Positions 1 to 5,459 of a DNA stretch of 15,107 nt are shown here, in pieces (position 1 is the stretch's first letter; the number at the start of each line of letters is the position of its first letter). The stretch comes from JBDTGE01 sp050742975. GTDB taxonomy: Bacteria; Actinomycetota; Actinomycetes; Mycobacteriales; Jatrophihabitantaceae. The stretch is taken from contig JBOGDQ010000023.1 of NCBI GenBank assembly GCA_050742975.1, forward strand, positions 1 through 15,107, in the 5' to 3' direction. Position numbers and translations under genes: made by a program. The notes under the pieces were generated by a model. It was given only the letters and a program-made list of their open reading frames with translations. It was not told where the DNA came from and did not search any database.

Positions 1-647
1 CGTAGGTCCTCGCCGACCTTGTCGAACACGCCGCCCAGGATCATCGCCAGGATGGACAGGTGCGTCTCGGCCGGCATGCCGGCCAGCCAGCGCGCCATCC
101 AGCGGTCCAGCCGCGGCGAGGTCGGCATGTCCCACGGGTGGACGAACACCGGCGTGCCGAGCGAGGCGGCGTGCTGCAAGAAGGTGACGATGCCGGCGTC
201 GTCCAGGTCGCGGTCGCCGACGTGGTTGCCGATCTCGACGCCGGCGTGACCGGCCGCCAGGCACCGCTCGAGCTCGCGGCAGGCGGCGTCGGTGTCCTGC
301 AGCGGCACCTGGCAGAACGGCAGCAGCCGTCCCGGGACGGGCGCGCAGATCTGCAGCGCGAGGTCGTTGACGATCCGCGCGACCCGCGCGGCCTGCGTGG
401 CGTCCTGCGCGTACGAGAAGAACACCGGCGTCGGCGAGACGACCTGGACGTCCACCCCGTCGGCGTCCATGTCCGCGATGCGCACCTCGTGGTCCCAGCA
501 GTCCGAGCGGATGTGGCGGAACTCGTGCCCGCCCAGCATGATCATCGCGTCGGTCTCGGACTCGATGCGCAGCGTCGGAGCGCCCGGGCCAAGGTCCGGC
601 CAGCCTTTCGGCACGTAGTGCGTGTGGACGTCGACGACGCGGTCCAT
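1..647 (-). CDS. nbaD: 2-amino-3-carboxymuconate-6-semialdehyde decarboxylase (ACMSD), C-terminus off window
   Basis: This is a zinc-dependent amidohydrolase-fold decarboxylase. It converts the ring-opened product of 3-hydroxyanthranilate dioxygenase to 2-aminomuconate semialdehyde. The 215 visible residues begin MDRVVDVHTHYVPKGW. The HxH metal motif is at H8/H10 and a further metal-ligand candidate is H170 in VFVHPWDM. MDADGVDVQVVSPTPV, QVPLQDTDAAC and AGHAGVEIGNHVGDRDLDD match blocks I know from the Pseudomonas enzyme. The last third, which should hold the later zinc His and catalytic Asp, is outside the window. The ATG lies 8 nt after the dioxygenase stop. An AAGGG ribosome site sits inside the end of that gene, so translation is probably coupled. 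The HxH and the N-terminal alignment support this start. Identity is strong because its three operon partners belong to the same pathway. Confidence 0.9.
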   Translation of the reverse strand, partial: MDRVVDVHTHYVPKGWPDLGPGAPTLRIESETDAMIMLGGHEFRHIRSDCWDHEVRIADMDADGVDVQVVSPTPVFFSYAQDATQAARVARIVNDLALQICAPVPGRLLPFCQVPLQDTDAACRELERCLAAGHAGVEIGNHVGDRDLDDAGIVTFLQHAASLGTPVFVHPWDMPTSPRLDRWMARWLAGMPAETHLSILAMILGGVFDKVGEDL

Positions 648-655
648 CCCGGCGA

Positions 656-1171
656 CTAACCCTTACCCGGGTGCAGGTGCCCGCAGTTCTTGCAGATGCG
701 GGCGGCCTCGTCCTCGTAGAACGCGGTGAACACCGGCGGCAGGTCGGCCACGATGTCGGTGACCTGCAGCTCGACCTCGTGCACCAGCGCGTTGCACTCC
801 GGGCAGTACCACTGGAACTTCTCCAGCGTGCCGGGCTCGCGGATGCGCTCGATCACCAGGCCGATCGAGCCCTCCTCGGGACGCTGCGGCGAGTGCGGGG
901 TGTTGCCCGGCAGCAGCCACGTCTCGCCCGCTCCGATCCGCACCGACTCGGGCTTGCCGTCGAGCATCAGGTCGACGTGGATGGTGCCCTGCAGCTGGTA
1001 GAACCACTCCTCGTACGGGTCGACGTGGAAGTCGGTGCGCGCGTTCGGGCCGCCGACGATCTGGACGATGAAGTCGTCACCGACCGCCATCGTCTTGTTG
1101 CCGACCGGCGGCTTGAGCAGGTGCCTGTTCTCCTCGATCCAGTTCTGGAAGTTGATCGGCTGCAGGTTCAT
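656..1171 (-). CDS. nbaC: 3-hydroxyanthranilate 3,4-dioxygenase
   Basis: This Fe(II) cupin dioxygenase opens the ring of 3-hydroxyanthranilate to 2-amino-3-carboxymuconate semialdehyde. It is 171 aa, normal for the bacterial family. Iron ligands are H49, E55 (in HVDPYEEWFYQ) and H93 (in NTPHSPQRP). The carboxylate-binding arginines are R45 and R97. A rubredoxin-like C-terminal metal site has C123/C126 (CPEC) and C160/C163 (CKNC). All of these sit at a constant offset of two residues from the Cupriavidus metallidurans numbering I recall. The ATG overlaps the stop of the upstream deaminase gene as ATGA, and GAAGGA lies 6 nt before it. A longer in-frame ORF upstream runs through the deaminase gene and is not used. 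It acts just before ACMSD, encoded 8 nt downstream. Confidence 0.95.
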   Translation of the reverse strand: MNLQPINFQNWIEENRHLLKPPVGNKTMAVGDDFIVQIVGGPNARTDFHVDPYEEWFYQLQGTIHVDLMLDGKPESVRIGAGETWLLPGNTPHSPQRPEEGSIGLVIERIREPGTLEKFQWYCPECNALVHEVELQVTDIVADLPPVFTAFYEDEAARICKNCGHLHPGKG

Positions 1172-1575
1172 GTCTCGTCCTTCCCGCGCAAGTGCGCGAC
1201 GGCCTGGATCTCGATGAGCAGGTGCGGGTGGGGCAGCTGGTGCACGGCGACCGTGGTGCGGGTGGGTCCGTTCTCGTCGAAGTGCTCGGCCCACACCTCG
1301 TTGTAGCCGCCGAAGTCGTTCATGCTGACCAGGTAGGTGGTGACCTGGACCAGGTCGGGCAGTCCGGCGCCGTGCTCGCGCAGCAGTGCCGCGATGTTGT
1401 CGATGACGGAGCGTGTCTGCGTCCTGATGTCGAGGTTCGTCGTGCCCAGCTCGTCGACCTCCGCGCCCGCGATCGTGTTGTCCCGCCGCCGCGCCGACGT
1501 GCCGGACACGTACACGAGGTCGCCGACGCGCTTGCTGTGCGGGAACCTGCCCCGTGGCGCCACCTTCTCGATCAT
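1168..1575 (-). CDS. nbaF: RidA/YjgF-family 2-aminomuconate deaminase
   Basis: This 135-aa RidA-fold protein is predicted to deaminate 2-aminomuconate to 4-oxalocrotonate. FPHSKRVGDLVYVSGTSARR, LDIRTQTRSVIDNI, MNDFGGYNEVW and GPTRTTVAVHQLPHPHLLIE resemble the AmnD/NbaF branch more than housekeeping RidA. R106 corresponds to the conserved active-site Arg of the fold, and E122 to a conserved C-terminal Glu. The ATG at 1573-1575 fits the family N-terminus; the in-frame extension upstream runs through an inverted repeat and into the dehydrogenase gene. The ribosome site (GGGGA, just before the ATG) lies inside one arm of that inverted repeat, so initiation may be hindered. The stop overlaps the dioxygenase ATG. 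The operon context makes this function much more likely than generic imine deamination. Confidence 0.9.
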   Translation of the reverse strand: MIEKVAPRGRFPHSKRVGDLVYVSGTSARRRDNTIAGAEVDELGTTNLDIRTQTRSVIDNIAALLREHGAGLPDLVQVTTYLVSMNDFGGYNEVWAEHFDENGPTRTTVAVHQLPHPHLLIEIQAVAHLRGKDET

Positions 1576-1638
1576 GTTTTCCCCGCTGGACGTCGGTTCG
1601 GGCCGGCTGAACCGGTGCCTGGCGGGGAAAAGGTGATC
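1570..1638 (-). promoter_or_regulatory. Inverted repeat enclosing the deaminase RBS and start codon
   Basis: A perfect 10-bp inverted repeat (TTTTCCCCGC at 1577-1586, GCGGGGAAAA at 1622-1631) fills the gap between the dehydrogenase stop and the deaminase ATG. A nested 6-bp stem (CGGTTC 1594-1599, GAACCG 1609-1614) lies in its loop. After two mismatches, an outer 5-bp pairing (GATCA 1570-1574 with TGATC 1634-1638) reaches the start codon on one side and the dehydrogenase stop codon on the other. In the operon mRNA the GCGGGGAAAA arm is the sequence directly 5' of the AUG, so folding would hide the ribosome site. There is no T-run after the stem, so a simple terminator is unlikely. The gating role is inferred. 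Confidence 0.6.
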
Positions 1639-3094
1639 ACAGCTGGACGCAGACGTTGGTGGGCTCGGTGTAGAAGTCCAGCGAGTGCTCGCCGCCCTCG
1701 CGACCGATGCCGGACAGCCCGACACCACCGAAGGGCGAGCGCAGGTCGCGCAGGAACCACGTGTTCACCCACGACATGCCGACGTTCATGCGCTGCGCCA
1801 CCCGATGCCCGCGGGACAGATCGCTCGTCCATACCGACGACGCCAGCCCGTAGTCGGTGTCGTTGGCCAGCGCGATCGCCTCGTCCTCGGTGTCGAACGG
1901 GACGAGCGCCGCGCACGGGCCGAAGATCTCCTCGCGCAGCAGGCGGTCGGCGTTGGTCAGGCCCGTCCAGAGCGTCGGCTCGATCCACGACCCGTCGTCC
2001 AGGCCGCTGCCCAGCGATGGGATGGCACCGCCCACCAGCGTCTTGGCCCCGCACTCCTCGGCCAGCCGGTAGTACGACAGCACCTTCTCCCGGTGCTCGG
2101 CCGAGATCAGCGGTCCGGTCGTCGTCGACGGATCCTCCGGACGGCCGAGCCGCAGCCCGCGCGCCCGCTCGACCAGCCCGGCCGCGACGTCGTCGAACAC
2201 CGCGCGCTGCACGTAGACGCGCTCGGTGCACAGGCACACCTGGCCGGTGTTGGCGAACACCGACCGGGTCAGCCCGTCCAGCGTCGCCTCGAGATCGGCG
2301 TCGGCGAAGACCAGCGCCGCGTTCTTGCCGCCGAGCTCGAAGGACACCGGCTTCACCCGCGGCGCGACCGCCCGCATGATTCCGGCCCCGGTCGCCGAGG
2401 AACCAGTGAACGTCACGCCGTCGATGCCCGCGTGCTCGGTGAGGAACTGGCCGGCCGAGTCGGGGCCGAAGCCGTGCACGACGTTGTACGCGCCGGCCGG
2501 CAGCCCCACCTCGTCCAGGACCTCGGCCAGCAGCGTCGCTGTCGTCGGCGTCTGCTCCGACGGCTTGACCACGACCGCGTTGCCGCAGGCCAGCGCCGGC
2601 GCGACCTTCCAGGTGAGCAGCAGCAGCGGCAGGTTCCACGGCACGATCACCGCGACGACGCCGAGCGGCTTGCGGACCGCGTAGTTCAGCGCCTGCCGGC
2701 CACCTGGCAGGTCGGTCATGAACGACGGCTGGCCGGCCGCGGCCACCGTGTCGGCGAACGAGCGGAAGTTCGCGACGGCGCGGGCCACATCCAGCTCGCG
2801 GGCCTGCGCCAGCGGCTTTCCCGTGTCGGCGCTCTCGGCGAGGACGAAGTCCTCGAACCGTTCCTCGATGCGATCGGCGACGCGGCGCAGCAGGGCCGTC
2901 CGGGCGCCGACGGGCATCGCGCCCCACGCGCCGTCGAGCGCTCCCCGTGCGGCCCGGACCGCGCGATCGACGAGCGCCGCGTCGGCCTCGTGCACGCTGG
3001 ACAGGACGCTGCCGTCGACCGGGCTGATCTTGTACCAGCACGAGCCGGTCTCGACGAACTCCCCGCCGACGAAGTTCGCGATGGTAGTGGCCAT
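1637..3094 (-). CDS. nbaE: 2-aminomuconate semialdehyde dehydrogenase (ALDH superfamily)
   Basis: This NAD-dependent aldehyde dehydrogenase oxidises 2-aminomuconate 6-semialdehyde to 2-aminomuconate. It is 485 aa, normal for the family. The oxyanion Asn is N154 (PWNLP), the cofactor-region Lys K177 (VVKPSEQTP), the general base E253 (FELGGKN), and the catalytic Cys C287 (GQVC). R105 and R449 (NTWFLRDLRSPFGG) fall at the positions of the two substrate-binding arginines described for Pseudomonas AMSDH, with a uniform 15-residue offset. This favours aminomuconate or hydroxymuconate semialdehyde over betaine aldehyde. I chose the ATG at 3094 because GGGGGAGG lies 8 nt upstream; the ATG at 3112 has the same run right after it and no site of its own. 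It is the first gene of the operon, divergent from the LysR gene. Hydroxymuconate semialdehyde dehydrogenase is the main alternative. Confidence 0.9.
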   Translation of the reverse strand: MATTIANFVGGEFVETGSCWYKISPVDGSVLSSVHEADAALVDRAVRAARGALDGAWGAMPVGARTALLRRVADRIEERFEDFVLAESADTGKPLAQARELDVARAVANFRSFADTVAAAGQPSFMTDLPGGRQALNYAVRKPLGVVAVIVPWNLPLLLLTWKVAPALACGNAVVVKPSEQTPTTATLLAEVLDEVGLPAGAYNVVHGFGPDSAGQFLTEHAGIDGVTFTGSSATGAGIMRAVAPRVKPVSFELGGKNAALVFADADLEATLDGLTRSVFANTGQVCLCTERVYVQRAVFDDVAAGLVERARGLRLGRPEDPSTTTGPLISAEHREKVLSYYRLAEECGAKTLVGGAIPSLGSGLDDGSWIEPTLWTGLTNADRLLREEIFGPCAALVPFDTEDEAIALANDTDYGLASSVWTSDLSRGHRVAQRMNVGMSWVNTWFLRDLRSPFGGVGLSGIGREGGEHSLDFYTEPTNVCVQL

Positions 3095-3177
3095 GGGCTC
3101 AGCCTCCCCCATCGGGCCATGCCGAACAAATGCCGAATGCTCCTCTGGGTATGCCTATTTCACATATCCTCACGAGC
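3095..3177. promoter_or_regulatory. Divergent promoter/operator between the catabolic operon and its LysR gene
   Basis: This 83-bp spacer is noticeably less GC-rich than its surroundings. It contains a direct repeat ATGCCGAA (3119-3126 and 3130-3137, period 11 bp) and a partial third copy ATGCCTAT (3151-3158), 21 bp further. All copies are therefore on nearly the same helical face. It must hold both promoters. I see no convincing -10/-35 pair on either strand. The repeats are the best candidate for the regulator's binding site, although LysR proteins more often use interrupted palindromes. Confidence 0.55.
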
Positions 3178-4110
3178 ATGGATTCGCCTCGGCTTCTGGA
3201 CGGCCGGCTCAAGCTGCGCCACCTCACCCTGGTCGACGCCCTGTCCGAGCGCGGCAGCGTCGTCGGCGCGGCGGCGCACCTGCGAGTCACCCAGCCGGTG
3301 CTGACCCGGGCGCTGCGCGATCTCGAGGACATCCTCGGCGTGAGCCTGTACGACCGGGGTCCGCGCGGCGTCACCCCGACGATCTACGGCCAGGCGTTCA
3401 CCGAGCACGCGCGCGCCGTGCTGGCCCAGCTCACCCAGGCCGGCCGGCACGTCGCCGAGCTGGCCGACGCCGGCCTGGGCACGGTCACGGTCGGTAGTCA
3501 CCTGGCCGGTTCGAACCTGCTGCTGCCTCGCGCGATCGCCCGGCTCAAGGCCGAGCGTCCACACGTCACGGTGGTGGTCCGGGAAGCGACGCCCGAGGCA
3601 CTGCTCGCCGATCTCGAGGCCGGCCGGGTCGACTTCATCGTCGGCCGCATCGTCGGGATGCCCGGACGGGCAGTCGTCCAGCGCCGGCTGTACGACGAAC
3701 CGGTGCGGCTCGTCGCGCGGCGCGGTCACCCGGCCGGCAGGCTCCGCCGGCCGAGCGTCGCGGACCTGATCGACTACCCGTGGGTGCTGCCCGGTGCCGA
3801 GACCGCGCTGCGGGGCGAGCTGGAGCAGGTACTGCTGCGGCACGATCTGCCGTTACCGGCGAACCGGATCGAGTGCACGTCGATCCTGATCCTGCGCAGC
3901 CTGCTGGTCGAGACGGACATGATCGCGGCGCTGCCGATGCTGATCGCCGGCGACGACCCGGCCCTGGCCGCCCTGCCGGTGTCGCTGGAGCCGATGAGCC
4001 ACACAGTCGGGATCACCCAGCCGGCCGGGCGCACCTCCAGCCCGTCGGCGCTGGCCCTGCTTGCGCACCTCGACGACGTCGCGCGCGAGATCGGCACGTC
4101 CGTCCGCTGA
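3178..4110 (+). CDS. LysR-type transcriptional regulator of the catabolic operon
   Basis: This is a 310-aa LysR-family regulator. The N-terminal winged helix-turn-helix (about residues 12-70) includes LRHLTLVDALSERGSVVGAA and LRVTQPVLTRALRDLEDILG, with the downstream YDRGPRGVTPTIYG segment. A periplasmic-binding-like effector domain follows (about 90-305; GTVTVGSHLAGSNLLLP, VVREATPEALLADLEAGRVDFIVGR). The ATG at 3178 places the HTH at the usual distance from the N-terminus. An upstream in-frame ATG at 3130 would translate the operator repeats and is unlikely. Only a weak ribosome site is visible. Divergent placement from the operon is classic for a pathway-specific LysR activator, and the nba cluster of Pseudomonas has such a gene (nbaR). 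The inducer cannot be read from sequence; an aminomuconate-type or 3-hydroxyanthranilate-type compound is a reasonable guess. Confidence 0.92.
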   Translation: MDSPRLLDGRLKLRHLTLVDALSERGSVVGAAAHLRVTQPVLTRALRDLEDILGVSLYDRGPRGVTPTIYGQAFTEHARAVLAQLTQAGRHVAELADAGLGTVTVGSHLAGSNLLLPRAIARLKAERPHVTVVVREATPEALLADLEAGRVDFIVGRIVGMPGRAVVQRRLYDEPVRLVARRGHPAGRLRRPSVADLIDYPWVLPGAETALRGELEQVLLRHDLPLPANRIECTSILILRSLLVETDMIAALPMLIAGDDPALAALPVSLEPMSHTVGITQPAGRTSSPSALALLAHLDDVAREIGTSVR

Positions 4111-4124
4111 GGCGCCCGAGCCTT

Positions 4125-4285
4125 AGCCGGCGATCTTCCTGCGGCTCAGGTCCCCAATGACCGCCCGCGCAGGAAGATCACGGTCACGGCCAGCGCAGCC
4201 GGCGATCTTCCTGCGGCTCAGGTCCCCAATGACCGCCCGCGCAGGAAGATCACCGTCACCACCAGCGCAGGAGGATCACGGTCAC
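4125..4285. repeat. 72-bp tandem duplication with internal hairpins in a convergent spacer
   Basis: Two copies of a 72-bp unit (4125-4196 and 4197-4268) differ at only three positions, all near the 3' end. Each holds a perfect 12-bp inverted repeat: GATCTTCCTGCG at 4132-4143 with CGCAGGAAGATC at 4168-4179, and the same at 4204-4215 with 4240-4251. A third partial copy of the right arm and flank (CGCAGGARGATCACSGTCAC) is at 4266-4285. The block fills the space between the ends of the convergent LysR and desaturase genes. It probably acts as a bidirectional terminator, though no T-run follows the stems. Confidence 0.85.
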
Positions 4286-4287
4286 CG

Positions 4288-5223
4288 TCAGACTCTGAGC
4301 TTCTCGATGCGCTCGGGCCTGGGCCAGCGCACGTCCGTCGCCCAGCCCAGCTTCTCGAACAGCCGGATGACCCGGGCGGACTCATCGATCTGCCCGCGCA
4401 GCACGCCGTGCCGTGCGGCCGTCGGGTCGGCGTGGTGCATGTTGTGCCAGCTCTCGCCGAAGCTCAGGATCGCGAGCGGCCAGAAGTTGGCGCTCTTGTC
4501 CCGCGCGGCGAACGGCCGCTCGCCGATCGTGTGGCAGATCGAGTTGATCGACCACGTCACGTGGTGCAGCAGGAACACCCGCACCAGCGAGGCCCAGAAG
4601 AACGCGGCCAGCGCACCGCCCCACGACATCGAGATCAGCCCACCGAGCAGCGCCGGCGCGAACAGCGAGAGCGCCGCCCAGAGCGGGAACAGCGAGTCGA
4701 CGCGGCGGATGTCGCGGTCGCCCATCAGGTCCGGCGTGTACTTCTCCCGGTTCGTGTGCAGCTCGTCGAACATCCAGCCGATGTGCGCGTACGTCAACCC
4801 CTTCATCAGCGCGGGCAGCGTCTGGCCGTAGCGCCACGGCGAGTGCGGATCGCCGTCGCGGTCGCTGTAGGCGTGGTGCCGGCGATGGTCGGCGACCCAG
4901 CGGATGACCGGCCCCTCGATCGCCATCGAGCCGGCGATCGCCAGCGCGATCCGCAGCGGCCGGTTGGCCTTGAACGCGCCGTGCGTGAACAGCCGGTGGT
5001 AGCCGACGGTGATGCCCAGGCCGGTGACGACGTAGAACCCGACGAACAGCGCTATGTCCGTCCATCCGAGCCCCCAGCCCCAGGCGACCGGCACGACCGC
5101 GAGGAAGGCGAGGAACGGCACGATGACGAACGTGTAGAGCGCGAGCTGCTCGCCACGCTTCTTGGTCCCCTCGAACACCGGCTTCGGGCCGGCGGTCGGG
5201 CGATCGTCGAGCGTGGTGGTCAT
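4288..5223 (-). CDS. Membrane acyl-CoA (delta-9 type) fatty acid desaturase
   Basis: This 311-aa integral-membrane di-iron desaturase introduces a double bond into acyl chains. The three histidine boxes are H76RLFTH81, H113RRHH117 and H260NMHH264, with accessory residues DRDGDPHSPW (121-130) and H220/H221. Hydrophobic segments run at about 28-50, 55-75, 92-104, 180-197 and 202-218. The pattern matches actinobacterial DesA3/stearoyl-CoA desaturase-like proteins. I chose the ATG at 5221-5223 because GGAGGA lies about 10 nt upstream; the longer in-frame reading crosses the promoter palindrome and adds a non-family N-terminus. No ferredoxin or reductase gene is adjacent, so electrons must come from proteins encoded elsewhere. 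It is convergent with the LysR gene and divergent from tRNA-Gln. Positional specificity is inferred from the family. Confidence 0.93.
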   Translation of the reverse strand: MTTTLDDRPTAGPKPVFEGTKKRGEQLALYTFVIVPFLAFLAVVPVAWGWGLGWTDIALFVGFYVVTGLGITVGYHRLFTHGAFKANRPLRIALAIAGSMAIEGPVIRWVADHRRHHAYSDRDGDPHSPWRYGQTLPALMKGLTYAHIGWMFDELHTNREKYTPDLMGDRDIRRVDSLFPLWAALSLFAPALLGGLISMSWGGALAAFFWASLVRVFLLHHVTWSINSICHTIGERPFAARDKSANFWPLAILSFGESWHNMHHADPTAARHGVLRGQIDESARVIRLFEKLGWATDVRWPRPERIEKLRV

Positions 5224-5247
5224 AGGCAGTCCGTCCTCCGGTCGGGT

Positions 5248-5277
5248 GGTTACGTCAGCGTAACTTACGGTTACGTA
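5248..5277. promoter_or_regulatory. Palindromic operator-like site upstream of the desaturase
   Basis: GTTACGTCAGCGTAAC (5249-5264) is a perfect inverted repeat with 6-bp arms. A third half-site GTTACG (5270-5275) forms a second inverted pair with CGTAAC at 5259-5264. GGTTACG recurs at 5248 and 5269, 21 bp apart, or two helical turns. The site begins 25 bp upstream of the desaturase ATG, where a repressor would block transcription. Desaturase genes are often controlled by TetR-family lipid sensors, so that is the favoured class. The regulator is not in this window. Confidence 0.55.
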
Positions 5278-5314
5278 GCCACCAAGGCGGCCGAGCCGCG
5301 CCGGAGCCCGCCGG

Positions 5315-5320
5315 TAGTCT
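5315..5320 (+). promoter_or_regulatory. Possible -10 box of the tRNA-Gln promoter
   Basis: TAGTCT ends 14 bp before the mature tRNA 5' end and fits an actinobacterial -10 element. No good -35 element is visible at the expected spacing, so support is weak. Confidence 0.3.
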
Positions 5321-5334
5321 GATCGCACATCCGG

Positions 5335-5410
5335 TGGGGGATGGGGTAATCGGCAGCCCGCCAGCCTTTGGTGCTGTGCAGTCTCGGTTCGAGTCCGAGT
5401 CCCCCAGCCA
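5335..5410 (+). tRNA. tRNA-Gln (anticodon UUG)
   Basis: A full cloverleaf can be drawn. The acceptor TGGGGGA (5335-5341) pairs with TCCCCCA (5400-5406), followed by discriminator G and encoded CCA (5408-5410). The D arm has GGGT/GCCC (5344-5347/5356-5359). The anticodon loop is CTTTGGT (5366-5372) with TTG at 5368-5370. The T arm is CTCGG/CCGAG (5383-5387/5395-5399) around TTCGAGT. The anticodon stem CCAGC/GCTGT has a C-U mismatch at the 27-43 position. The order tRNA-Gln, glmU, prs is common in actinobacteria; glmU follows closely. Confidence 0.95.
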
Positions 5411-5459
5411 CTCCTGACCCCGTCAGTGCATGATCGTCCGGAAAGGGTGCCCGTCCACC

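Noticed and set aside
3130..3177. 16-residue N-terminal extension of the LysR protein from the ATG at 3130
   Set aside because: It would place the operator-like repeats in coding sequence and push the HTH too far from the N-terminus.
4125..4285. CRISPR-like array
   Set aside because: There are only two adjacent near-identical 72-bp units with no unique spacers and no cas genes. It is a simple tandem duplication.
5224..5328. N-terminal extension of the desaturase to 346 aa
   Set aside because: It would translate the promoter palindrome and adds residues not expected in the family. The ATG at 5221-5223 has a good ribosome site.
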